Of a stretch of DNA of 21,702 nt, positions 1 to 8,220 are shown in pieces. Position 1 is the stretch's first letter; each line of letters begins with the position of its first letter. Origin of the DNA: Priapulus caudatus. Taxonomy: Eukaryota; Priapulida; Priapulimorpha; Priapulimorphida; Priapulidae. The stretch covers positions 48,338 through 70,039 of the forward strand of contig NW_014578418.1 in the NCBI RefSeq assembly GCF_000485595.1, given 5' to 3'. Position numbers and translations under genes: made by a program. Below the pieces are notes generated by a model. The model made no database searches and was not told where the DNA came from. It was given only the letters and a program-made list of their open reading frames with translations.

Positions 1-1960
1 TCTTCTCTTCTTCAGACTGAACAAAAACAATGACATTAGATATTTCGTTTACAAGCTGTTGAGTTTCTTTCGCTCCTCTTTCCCCGTTTATATATATTGC
101 TATTGGCCGTTATTATATTAAACTTTATTATAGTTTTCTTCGTTAATAAAAACATTTTTATCAACAATAGGGACATATTCCCGCCTGTTTTTTTTTACCA
201 GGCAATTTATTTAAAAGAAAAAGCAGCAGCAAGCACAAAGCAGTCGAGCTACCGTTCGAGGTTTTTCATATTTTGCCCCGTTTTGCTCCTCGATTCAGTA
301 ACTTTACCCCTTCACATTGATAAAAGACGAGGTGGCACACTGTGACTGTGGCACGGTGAAGCTATGAGGTAGTGCCTTGGGCGCTCAGTGAACTTTGTTT
401 TCGTTCCATAACCCGGGTTCAGTCGTCGTCGCCTACTCTCACACGGTGTATTGGACTCGGCGGAATAAGTAGGTCGCTAGCGTCAGTTTGCGTCGTGTAG
501 GCGCTGTGCTGTCGGCCTCTACCAATTCTCCGGAGCTGGGCCTGCCATGATAGTTTCCCGCCGCGAAAACTTTGTTCGTTTATGTATTATCTGTTTCTCG
601 CAATTAACATTTGATCGAATAATATTTTACGCAAAGTCTTGTATACGCCTCTGACGAATTTATTATTATCGCTGTACAAACGATGACACTGGAGAGGGTT
701 CACTGAAAAGACAACAATTGAAACGCCAACATAAGTAAATGCAAAAATTAAACATGCCAACAATATTCATGACGAATCAACTGGCATGTCAAATCACTCG
801 AAGGCATGAATAGGTCCTAACGAAGTTAACCAGGGACACAAAGGATTTATACAATGTATGTTAGACACAGTGAAATAAATCTCAAACGTTGTCAAGATTA
901 AACGATATCACACAGAACTGAATAAAGTCACCCACCATAATAATATGGTAGTTGTAGAAGCATAAACAGAAATGCGCCCGAAGTATCTACACGCGCCACC
1001 GCAATATAAAATACTTATATATATATATATACGCAGAACCTAAAGTCGGTCACTTAACTGACGACACTCAATGTCGCGGCAACAACTTGTCCGGGGGGTG
1101 GGGCCGCATTTTACTAGTAAGAGCACGCCCAGTAGGTCCTAACATTCGCCTATATATTGAACAATATGCTTATTACAATACCGCTGCACGTTAAAGCAGA
1201 CAATGCCATTTGAACAATAAAATTGACGAAGCTGCGCACAACGCGGCTACCCAAGCCATACACTACAGTGTGTATGCATACACTCTAGAACATGGCCCAG
1301 CAGAGATACAGCCGGCAGGTGTACAGAAAAGGGAAACCGTTGAAATTTAAAATCTAATTGGCCATGAATCCACGTTTAAACAACTTACTTACAGAAACTT
1401 GCGAAGCGTTATTGAAACACTGTGCGGGCTAAATTGTTCACGCAAATCTGATGATACTTTTGTGTCAACTAAATTGACGATAGTGCGAGTCCAAATATGC
1501 CCGCCATCGCCTGCACACGACATCCTTTGCTCTCCCTCTGCTCCCTGGTTTCTCGCGCGCGCAAGTAATAAGCGCGAGCACGCGACCCAATATGCGAACA
1601 TGCAAAAACCAGCGCCAGGCTACAACTTAATCTGCACAACAATGTATATTACCAATTAGAAATTTATATGTTCAATGTTCTCGGGCGTTCGAGGCCCCTG
1701 TCGCTTGTGATTCTTCAAACCTAACGTCAGAATTTCAAATAACAACAAACACTCCAAATGCCAGTTAAAACTTATACTTCTTTCACAACACAATTTCGTT
1801 GGTTGCCAAAAACGATTTCCGCTATCTCGCACCCGCAGCATTCATTCCTCCCTCGCAAACCACGCCACTAAGCGGCCGATCTCGCGTGCATAAAAACGAT
1901 ACGATACCCCAGCGTGCGCACGCGCTGCTCACACTCTCGCACTGTTTTGCGAGCGTGTTG
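1..1960. other. Non-coding flank, no gene recognised
   Basis: This is mixed-composition sequence with frequent stops in all frames. The longest open frames are below 90 codons and show no domain, signal peptide or compositional bias of real protein. A short (TA)n run lies near 1016-1031. Positions 340-560 and 1840-1960 are richer in CpG than the surroundings and could be a promoter or untranslated exon, but no start codon followed by a sustained frame supports this. It could hold short exons of a split gene that cannot be recognised without transcript data. Confidence 0.6.
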
Positions 1961-1989
1961 AATCTTGGTTGAATTACTACGTCAGACGG

Positions 1990-2195
1990 TATACTCAACG
2001 CTTCACATAAACAATCAACGTCGAAATGCTACAACGGCTCTATTTCAACGTTGAAGAGACTGACTCCTTGTGCTTCAACTCTCACATTATGGTGTCGAAT
2101 TAGCGTTGCGTTTTACCCACCAAAGTATACAACGTATATTCAACGTGAAAAGCTGATCGTTTGTTTTCTAAGCGTTATATACTCGCGTTGAAATT
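1990..2195. repeat. Cluster of CAACGTTGAA-type motifs, possible decayed repeat
   Basis: Variants of the palindromic motif TTCAACGTTGAA recur here. The perfect 12-mer is at 2044-2055, with related forms near 1992 (CTCAACGC), 2014 (TCAACGTCGAA), 2138 (ATTCAACGTGAA) and 2183 (GCGTTGAAAT). Such clusters on both strands are typical of degenerate dispersed repeats rich in this motif in animal genomes. No flanking inverted repeats or target duplication could be defined, so the boundaries are approximate and the class is unknown. Confidence 0.4.
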
Positions 2196-2239
2196 ATGTG
2201 CGTTTTTACTCACCAAAAACACACACTGTAAAGGCCTCG

Positions 2240-2560
2240 TCGCCACATCACCGCACGACACTTGACGCCAGCGCCGTTGCTGCTGAAAAAAGATGCATTG
2301 TGATTTTCGCGCATGTTTTGTGTCTGAGCCGGCATGTGTGTTCACTCTTGGTTCATTTGATCAGAAATTATTGCACTGTGCTGAATGCTCATTGGCTGAT
2401 GGTTAGCGTGATGGCAAAACACGTGATTAAAAAAGCAATCGCGTGAATTGGGCTCATATTGTCTTTTCGCCGTTCCTTTTCATGGTCAGCCGGCAAAGTC
2501 AAACTCGATTTGACTTCGCGTGTCGCCGTGTGAAACCGGCATTGGCGCCGTGCCGTGGTC
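2240..2560. mobile_element. Possible degenerate non-autonomous DNA transposon
   Basis: The segment has the look of common animal non-autonomous elements: ATTGGCTGATGG near 2390, GTGATTAAAAAAGCAATCGC near 2422, and a right part reading GTCAAACTCGATTTGACTTC followed by GTGTCGCCGTGTGAAACCGG. The left end (about 2240-2270) is only weakly similar to the reverse complement of the right end (about 2515-2560), and no target duplication is visible. The call rests on resemblance and could be wrong. No coding capacity is present. Confidence 0.28.
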
Positions 2561-3484
2561 CAGTGGAGGACTGCGCCATTAAAGATTTATAGAATAGCAT
2601 TTTGAACTTTGCCCGGTAGCGGGTAACGGACGCGCGGTATTCCGTGGCGTTCCGCGCGGCGCGCGTGTGTGTGGTGCAGTCTCGGGCCCTTAAGCTACGG
2701 CGTTTTTACCGCAGCATTGAGATAATAGAATTCGCAGGCAGTGTATAACGTGATAATTAAAATGTCATGTTAAAGAGAGAGGAGCGTCTCTACGCGTATA
2801 TGATCAAAGGGAGGCAGTGCGCTGAACGGCTTGCAATTTGCGGTAGCCATCTGCTATGAATATACGGCCGTTATAAAACTTAATGATTAAAGTGATAGCC
2901 GCAATGTTTAAAGGTACATATGTCCTAGCCCGCTATATGATCACGATTCTTAGTCTGGCTACATCTGATAGAAGCTGCCCACAAAGGTCCATTAGCCATA
3001 CACGAGGACATGGCAGAGCGTTAATATGGAAAACCCGGATGCGATCAAAATACGAAGTGGCGGCTTAGAAGCCCGCTAGCAAATGCTAGAGAGGGAGCAC
3101 CTTGGCCTTTCGCGTGACCTATCTGATCGTATTGTTAATATTATGAGAGTCGTACTGTGTTCTGTCTACTGTCGTTTTACACAGCAGTACTCGCGCCTGT
3201 TACAGGTACAGTACTGGTGATGCGTACTCGGTGCGCTTAGGTAGTTGTTGTACAGTAGATTCCTGTTACAAGACCAAGTACATAACTTTGCACACGTTAG
3301 TGGTGTTAGCCGGCATAAACCATATATCTCCACCAGACAGCCGTTATATTTTCGAACTGAATATTAATTTTTAATATGGCTTAGGGGTATCCTCTAACAT
3401 AGATTTCTAGTATAATTTGTATCTCGTGACCTGTGCTTATTTATATAATTAGGAGGGCACCCTAGTGCGAAACGGAAGTAAAAA
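2561..3484. other. Non-coding stretch with GC-rich CpG patch
   Basis: Positions about 2600-2700 are GC- and CpG-rich (for example GACGCGCGG and CGCGCGGCGCGCG), and the sequence then returns to mixed AT-rich DNA. An 11-mer near 2555 fits a pol III A-box pattern (TGGTCCAGTGG), but no B box follows, so no tRNA or SINE is called. No frame longer than about 61 codons is open, and none is recognisable. Confidence 0.5.
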
Positions 3485-3614
3485 CCCCCATTTTTATCCC
3501 TCCCGCCTCTCCCCTTTGCCTCCCTTGTCCCTCGCCTCAGTCTGCTTCGTCTTCCTCCGCCACTCACCTTATCCTCCTGCCGCCTGTCATCAGTCTGCCA
3601 CCCCTCTCTCCTCA
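3485..3614 (+). repeat. Pyrimidine-rich tract
   Basis: About 130 bases consist largely of C and T (runs of CCTCCC, CTCTCC, CTTCCTCC), ending CCCCTCTCTCCTCAG. The end resembles a 3' splice acceptor, but the sequence after the AG reaches stop codons quickly in all frames and no matching coding segment is visible. Simple-sequence origin is the safer reading. The opposite-strand 74-codon frame over it is an Arg/Gly-rich artefact. Confidence 0.55.
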
Positions 3615-3839
3615 GCAAGCTATATTATGTAGTTTTCTTAAGTCCGTAGTTTCCCCCCTTAAGCGGTGCTCGCGCATGCGCTATATCTCCCTGGAAGAAT
3701 AAAATTATGCAACGATTATGCATTTAAAATGAAGAGAAGTTATCCTAGCATAGACTTACCTGATGATATTCTATCAGTAGCCCTCACCTCAGATGTAGGA
3801 AAAAGACGGTGCATGTAAAGTCCCTGCTGCATATACCAT

Positions 3840-3847
3840 ACAGTCAA
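3840..3847. repeat. Left target-site duplication of the hAT-like element
   Basis: ACAGTCAA immediately precedes the left terminus. The right copy at 4079-4086 is CCAGTCAA, matching at 7 of 8 positions. An 8-bp duplication is the hallmark of hAT transposons. Confidence 0.72.
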
Positions 3848-4078
3848 CAGTGGCGTATAGCTAGGATTTTTTCAGCAGGGGGGGCACTGGGGCGCCCTTA
3901 CATTTTCGTGTGGGGGCACAATATATAACTTTTCTTTGTATTATACTGTTCTAACGGCATTGTTTTTTATTCAATTTTTTTATCAAGCATGAATTTTCAG
4001 TGGGAGGGGGGCACCTGGGGAGGTACAGAAAATTTGTGGGGGGCACGTGCCCCCTAGCCCCCCGTAGCTACGACCCTG
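3848..4078. mobile_element. hAT-like miniature inverted-repeat element (231 bp)
   Basis: The element starts CAGTGGCGTATAGCTAGG and ends, read on the other strand, CAGGGTCGTAGCTACGG. The two ends are inverted repeats of about 16 bp with small indels. Internally both sides carry G-rich strings followed by GGGGCAC-type motifs and a central AT-rich core. It is flanked by near-identical 8-bp direct repeats (ACAGTCAA and CCAGTCAA). Termini starting CAG and an 8-bp target duplication are standard for hAT elements. At 231 bp with no open frame it is non-autonomous and would need a transposase supplied elsewhere. Mismatches between the termini suggest an old insertion. Confidence 0.78.
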
Positions 4079-4086
4079 CCAGTCAA

Positions 4087-4364
4087 TACAAAATCTGGCT
4101 ACGTTACAGGGTCGCTGACGCGTGGCAAAGCTACTGGGGAAAATATTTTAGATTTTAAAATTTTTAAATTTATTTTCAAATATTATATAGTTACATAGTA
4201 ATATACGTCTCAACGATTTTTAAATAAATGCGGCGAGGGAGTGCGAGTTGACTGTACAGTCTACTCTTCAAGTCAGCCACTCCGCAATATAAAGTTATTT
4301 ACTGAAAGTTAATATATAAAAAAAACACCTATATATAACATATATATCTAAAACTATATATATA
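4087..4364. other. AT-rich spacer, no gene
   Basis: This stretch is AT-rich with TTTTAAAATTTTTAAATTT-like runs around 4150-4185 and TA-rich strings at 4310-4372. No open frame or inverted terminus stands out. It separates the hAT-like element from the next mobile element. Confidence 0.55.
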
Positions 4365-4464
4365 TATACTAACGGAATACCCGGCGTTGCCCGGGGAAAT
4401 CAGTGGCGTTACTCAGTTGGTGACCGCTTCGTTGAAAGGAAAATACCCCAAAAATCTAACTATC

Positions 4465-4821
4465 TATCTATCCATGCATCCATCCATCCATGCATCCATC
4501 CATCCATCCATTCCATCCTATCCCATCCCATCGCACCGCATCCCATCCCATCCCATTCCATCCCATCCCATCCCATTCCATCCCATGCCATGCCATCCCA
4601 TGCCATCGCACCGCATCCCATCGCACCGCATCCCATCACATCGCACCGCATCCCATCACATGCCATGCAATGACATGCCATATGCCATCCCATGCCATTT
4701 CATCACATGCCATCCCATGCCATCCCATCCCATCCCATGCCATCCCATGCCATCCCATCCCATGCCATCCCATGCCATCCCATGCCATCCCATCGCATGC
4801 CATCCCATGACATGCCATCCC
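4465..4821. repeat. CCATC / CCATGC satellite array
   Basis: About 357 bases are built almost entirely of CCATC, CCATGC, CGCACCGCAT and CATGC units, starting from TCTATCTATCCATGCATCC. Open frames on both strands read as His-Pro-Ser-Ile and Met-Gly-Trp-Asp strings, which is what pentanucleotide repeats give in every frame, so no protein is called. The related array at 11234-11665 follows the gap. Confidence 0.93.
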
Positions 4822-5152
4822 GCAGTCGGATTGTTCTAGTCATTGAACCATTGCGCCCTTAACGTATTACTTACAACCAATCTAGCTTGCGGGTACCCGC
4901 TGGCGCTGGGTAAAGATGCGTGTACTAAATTCATACTACTAATAATGGGACACAATAGGAACATGGGTAAAAATCGACAATAACATTGCACATCAATATG
5001 AATATTTAGAAATCAGTCTAATAAGATAATAACAATATATAATAAGCATGGGAAAGTGTTCATATGACATTTATATGACAGCATAATCAACTTAGAACCC
5101 CTGAAATAATAGTAAATATGGTGTAAATGACAAAAGTTATTATAACAGCATG

Positions 5153-5356
5153 TACGAATGAGTTGGACTTTTCTTTGAAACCTCTTGATAAACAATGTTT
5201 TTCGTGTTATCTCTGGTGGAATATGTAAAGATTCCTGGCGTCTCGAACTGTTGAGCTACCCACGTACGACATGCACGTATGGCACGTACGGCACGTAACA
5301 GTCATGTACGGAATGGGTTGCGCCTTCTCTATTTCAAAGCCTGTTGATAAACAATG
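5153..5356 (+). repeat. Short internal direct repeat
   Basis: Two related stretches of about 50 bp lie about 155 bp apart: GTACGAATGAGTTGGACTTT at 5153 and GTACGGAATGGGTTGCGCCT at 5306, both ending in TTGATAAACAATG. Between them CACGTACG/GGCACGTA motifs recur near 5260-5300. The same pair is present in the second large copy near 12290 and 12460. The role is unknown; it is probably an internal duplication within the mobile element. Confidence 0.65.
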
Positions 5357-5653
5357 CAGTCGTACCTCATGCAACTGGCTGTGCTCGGTTTTTTAGCTCG
5401 GTGTCTCGGTTTCGGTTTCACAATACCAGCAGCTGATGGAATGAGTGATAGATTTTTCTCTGTGTGGCAGCAATGTACAGTCAGTGCTGACATTGTGTGA
5501 AGATTCACGAATTGAGGGGTTTTTCACGGATTTTTCGGTGAGTTTGACGGTTTGGCAAGTTTTTTTCCAGCTAGAAACACTCCCCAGGTATAAGAGATGG
5601 CCCTGTGAAAATTGCATCCAGATCGCTTGGGCGGTTTGGCCGCCTATAGGAAG

Positions 5654-5734
5654 ATACATACATACATACATACATACATACATACATACATGCATGCATG
5701 CATGCATACATACATACATACATACATACATACA
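5654..5734. repeat. ATAC tetranucleotide microsatellite with ATGC interruption
   Basis: About 20 tandem ATAC units are interrupted near 5690-5705 by ATGC units. Frames on both strands become Tyr-Ile-His-Thr or Cys-Met-Tyr-Val repeats, so those frames are artefacts. The tract lies at the apparent 3' end of the preceding mobile element. Confidence 0.95.
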
Positions 5735-5752
5735 AACTCAAATATATATTAG

Positions 5753-5761
5753 ATGGATTCA
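5753..5761. repeat. Left 9-bp target-site duplication
   Basis: ATGGATTCA directly precedes the left inverted terminus at 5762 and is repeated exactly at 6116-6124 directly after the right terminus. A perfect 9-bp duplication strongly supports a transposition event. Confidence 0.88.
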
Positions 5762-6115
5762 GGGTGTTACTATCCCGCGGGCGTGGAATGTCAGTCACGT
5801 GATACAGTTGACGTATACTTCAAAATCATTACTCATCCGGTAACCCTAACTCCAACACCTCCAACGATAACCCCAACACTAAATATATATATCTTGGATC
5901 GCTATATATAAGGGTGTGATCCACAAAAATTAATCTATGGTGTGGGGGAAAGATATCATAATGCAAAAACTCTAACCCTAACCCTAACCCTAACCCAAAC
6001 CATAATTCTAACCCTAACCATAACCTAAAAATAATACTAATACTAATAATATTAATCCTAGTACTAGTGCTGCCTCGTTGCGGTGTTACTCCACGCCCGG
6101 GGGATAGCATTACCC
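5762..6115 (+). mobile_element. 354-bp miniature inverted-repeat transposon with 9-bp target duplication
   Basis: The left end reads GGGTGTTACTATCCCGCGGG then CGTGGA. The reverse complement of the right end reads GGGTAATGCTATCCCCCGGG then CGTGGA, so the inverted termini are about 26 bp and match at about 22 positions. Both sides are flanked by ATGGATTCA. Inside are ACGTGATACA, an AT-rich segment around ATATATATATC, AATTAATCTATGGTGTGGG, and a CTAACCC tract at 5972-5996. There is no open frame, so it is non-autonomous. A 9-bp target duplication fits Mutator-like or possibly Merlin elements; the superfamily is inferred from length alone. A diverged inverted copy lies at 6873-7268 and a degraded-looking copy at 13001-13590. 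Confidence 0.85.
5972..6027 (-). repeat. Telomere-like (TTAGGG)n tract inside the miniature element
   Basis: The plus strand carries four perfect CTAACC units plus degenerate ones (CTAACCATAACC). Because the tract sits at the same internal position in the inverted copy of this element, it is most simply part of the transposon and not a fossil chromosome end. Confidence 0.85.
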
Positions 6116-6124
6116 ATGGATTCA
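6116..6124. repeat. Right 9-bp target-site duplication
   Basis: ATGGATTCA is the exact match of the left copy at 5753-5761 and closes the 354-bp miniature element. Confidence 0.88.
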
Positions 6125-6872
6125 GACGTGATGTTGTGTGTACGAAAGTGACCGCCATCTATTGATCAATAGAATTTTTTATAAATGTTTACTTTTTAAC
6201 TTTTTTAAATTTTAGCCAGAACCACCTCCAGACGTGCTGATTCTGAAAATATCTTTAGTTTTCCTCTAAGCTGCGGAGTTCTCTAGTTATGCGCGAACAC
6301 ACTAATTCGGCTGAACAACTTTATATATATAGATATTATATATATAAAACTATTATATGACATATATGAGCGATGTATGAAAATAAATAAAACTACACCA
6401 GGTACAGTGACCTGAGCAGCGTTCCCCTCACTCCGCAGCTTTATAACAGTGCAGATTGCGAAGCTAACAACGCACTCCCTTGTTGCAAGCAAAGCGGGTT
6501 GTCGCCTAAGAAGATTCACACAAGCGTCCAAACCAAAGGCAGTACTACCGCATTAACACGCTGTCGCACAAACGACCGCTGAAAGATCGCAAAAGTTCGT
6601 GGACGCGTTTGGAGTTTCCAAGAGTCAATGGAGAACCCCTCTTCAAGTGAGCGTCACCGTTCACTTCCAAGCTGGCTTCAACTTCGTGACACTATCTACA
6701 GCGGTTGACCTTACGAGGGAGGAAGGGGCGTAGCAATGCTGACCTGGTATGAGCGCTCACTGGCAAAGAGATGCATCATGTAATGGAAACCAAAAGGAAA
6801 AGCAACTGCTGGCAACAACAGAAACCCTGCTCCAACACACGTGACGCCCCTCAGAGTGGCCAGCGGCATAAT
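6125..6872. other. Complex non-coding sequence between two miniature elements
   Basis: About 750 bp without a recognisable gene. It includes AT-rich TATATATA strings near 6322-6350 and TTGTTGCAAGCAAAGCGGGT near 6480. It is repeated at 13602-14561. A stretch near 6693-6756 (CTATCTACAGCGGTTGACC to CTGGTATGAGCG) is weakly similar to 19785-19838, which suggests a dispersed repeat. Confidence 0.5.
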
Positions 6873-7268
6873 GGGTAATGCTATCCCGCCGGCGGGAGGA
6901 GGTGACCGCAACGTGGGCAGCACTAAGTGTAGAATAGTGTTAGGATTAGTGGTTAGGGCAGGTAGGTTATGTGTTAGGTTAGGTGTTATGGCGTTAGTGG
7001 TAGGGATAGCTTAGGGTTAGGGTAGGGTTAGGGTCAGGCGTTTTTGCATTCCATGATATCTGTCCCACACCATAGATTAATTGTTGTGGATTTTTGGACC
7101 TATATATAAGCGCTCGATATATATATAATATATATATATATTTAGTGTTATGGGTATGCGTTGAGGTGTTGCAGTTAGCGTTACCCGGATGAATTAATGA
7201 TGTTGGAAGTGATACGTCCAATGTATCACGTGACCACTCCTCACCACGCGCTGAGGATAGCAACAGTG
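6873..7268 (-). mobile_element. Second, inverted copy of the miniature element
   Basis: Read in reverse, this follows 5762-6115 closely. It has GTCACGTGATACA, CATCCGGGTAACGCTAACTG, the TATA-rich core, AATTAATCTATGGTGTGGG, GATATCATGGAATGCAAAAA, the CTAACCC tract, then GTGCTGCCCACGTTGCGGTC and GATAGCATTACCC. The plus-strand left end GGGTAATGCTATCCCGCCGG matches the terminal repeat, while the other end (near GAGGATAGCAACAGTG) is more diverged and runs straight into the GT-rich block. No target duplication is visible. Confidence 0.78.
6930..7036 (+). repeat. Degenerate TTAGGG-like tract
   Basis: TTAGG-type units (GTTAGGATTAGTGGTTAGGG, then TTAGGGTTAGGGTAGGGTTA near 7011) extend for about 100 bp. 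It is the inverted-copy counterpart of the 5972-6027 tract. Confidence 0.78.
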
Positions 7269-7560
7269 CTTGTGTGCGTTGCGTGTATGCGTGTGTGTGC
7301 GTGTGCGTGCGTTCGTGTATGCCAGTGATTTGTGTGCGTGCGCTGCCAGTGTGCTGTGGCCGATGCGTGCTGCGCTAGCGTGCGTGCGTGAGTCATGCGT
7401 GCGTGCGTGCGTCGAGCCTGCGATGACGTGAGTGTGTATGCGGCGTGCGTGCTTGTGCGTGCGTGTGCCGGCGTGCGTGTGTGGCGTGCCTGTGCGTGTA
7501 TTGAATGTGTGGTGTTGCTTGCGTGCTGCGGTGCCTGCGTGTGCGTGGTCCGTTATTGAT
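7269..7560 (+). repeat. GTGC/GTGT-rich microsatellite block
   Basis: Irregular CGTG, GTGTGCGT and GCGTGCGT units alternate with short interruptions (for example CCAGTGATTTG, GTCGAGCCTGCGATGACG). The minus-strand 128-codon frame rich in His, Thr, Ala and Arg is only the translation of this repeat. It opens the first composite unit of the 7269-11000 array. Confidence 0.85.
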
Positions 7561-8220
7561 TCGATCTGTCCGTCTGTCACGTCTCTTCCGTTTTACACGT
7601 CTTGTTAGTCCATCCGTCCGTTCGTGTGTCCGTGGTCGTCAGTCCGTATTATAACTCCGTCGGTCAGTCCGTCGACCGTTCGTCCATCCCTCCGTCATTC
7701 TGCCCCTCTGGTCGTCGTTCGCGTCGCGTGCGCCGGTCCCTCTATACGCTTCGCCCGTCCGTTCGTCTGTCCGTCTGACGCGATCGCTCCGTCCTGTCCC
7801 ATGCTGTCGTCTGAACCCGCTGTGTAATCAATCGCTCCACGCAAACAGCATCCACACTCTCGAATCTATCTATCCGTACATTCCATCCGTCCCGTCGTTC
7901 TGTTTCGTCGGTCCGCGGTCCGTCTATCCTTCGGTCCGTCTGTCCGTCTGACCGATGCGTCCTCTTGTTTCATCGTGTCCGCGTGCTGAACCGCTCGCTG
8001 TTATCATCGTCCACCAACCACATCTGACACATCCAGTCTGTCTATCCGCATACATCCACGTCCCGATGCCGTTCTCTCCGTCTGTCCGTCCGTCTCCGTC
8101 TGTCTCTATCAGAGCATTTTCATTTGCAAACGTTTGCCGCTTGTCCATTCTGTTCAGTCTCTCTGTTGTGTGACCGTCTGTCCTTGCGTCGGTCCGTCTC
8201 GTCCCAATCTGCCTATCTCT
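7561..8220 (+). repeat. CCGT/CTGT tetranucleotide-derived block, unit A
   Basis: Degenerate GTCCGTCTGTCCGTC-type units run for about 650 bp with short non-repeat islands. Corresponding blocks occur at 9440-9800 and 10610-10990. Frames here read as Ser-Val-Arg-Pro strings. No gene is supported. Confidence 0.85.

Larger units (their letters stand above)
4365..5752 (+). mobile_element. Probable mobile element: hairpin end, CCATC satellite, ATAC tail
   Basis: After a TA-rich run the sequence reads ACTAACGGAATACCCGGCG, giving CCCGGCGTTGCCCGGG at 4380-4395, which can fold as a 5-bp stem with a 6-base loop. The segment then has a CCATC/CCATGC satellite, about 800 bp of complex sequence, and ends in AAAATTGCATCCAGATCGCT followed by an ATAC microsatellite and ATATATATTAGA. 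This start-and-tail arrangement recalls abundant animal mobile elements with CCGGCGTTGCCCGGG heads and ATAC tails. I cannot name the family. There is no coding capacity and no clear target duplication. A second, error-laden version follows the N gap at 11234-12990. Confidence 0.5.
4827..6871 (+). repeat. Large direct repeat, first copy
   Basis: Homology to 11932-14561 begins at TCGGATTGTTCTAG (TCGGATGTGTTCTAG in the second copy) and ends at CTCAGAGTGGCCAGCGGCAT, next to the inverted miniature element at 6873. The order of all landmarks is the same: the two TTGATAAACAATG motifs, the ATAC tract, the miniature element with its target duplication, and the TTGTCGCCTAAGAAGATTC stretch. This copy is about 2.05 kb; the other is about 2.6 kb because of many small insertions. 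Confidence 0.85.

Noticed and set aside
2550-2640. tRNA gene or tRNA-derived SINE
   Set aside because: TGGTCCAGTGG fits an A box, but there is no B box at a suitable distance and no cloverleaf could be drawn.
3560-3660. Splice acceptor and downstream exon
   Set aside because: The CCCCTCTCTCCTCAG end looks like an acceptor, but all frames after it meet stops quickly and no coding match is visible.
4387-4839. 150-codon His/Pro/Ser-rich frame
   Set aside because: The CCATC satellite is open in several frames on both strands because the repeat lacks stops; this is not evidence for a protein.
5393-5843. Overlapping 112- and 132-codon frames across the ATAC repeat
   Set aside because: Both cross the microsatellite and share the interval on opposite strands; no domain; the corresponding region of the second copy does not keep the frames.
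5972-6027. Chromosome end or telomere fusion point
   Set aside because: The tract is short, degenerate and located at a fixed position inside a miniature transposon, with ordinary sequence on both sides.
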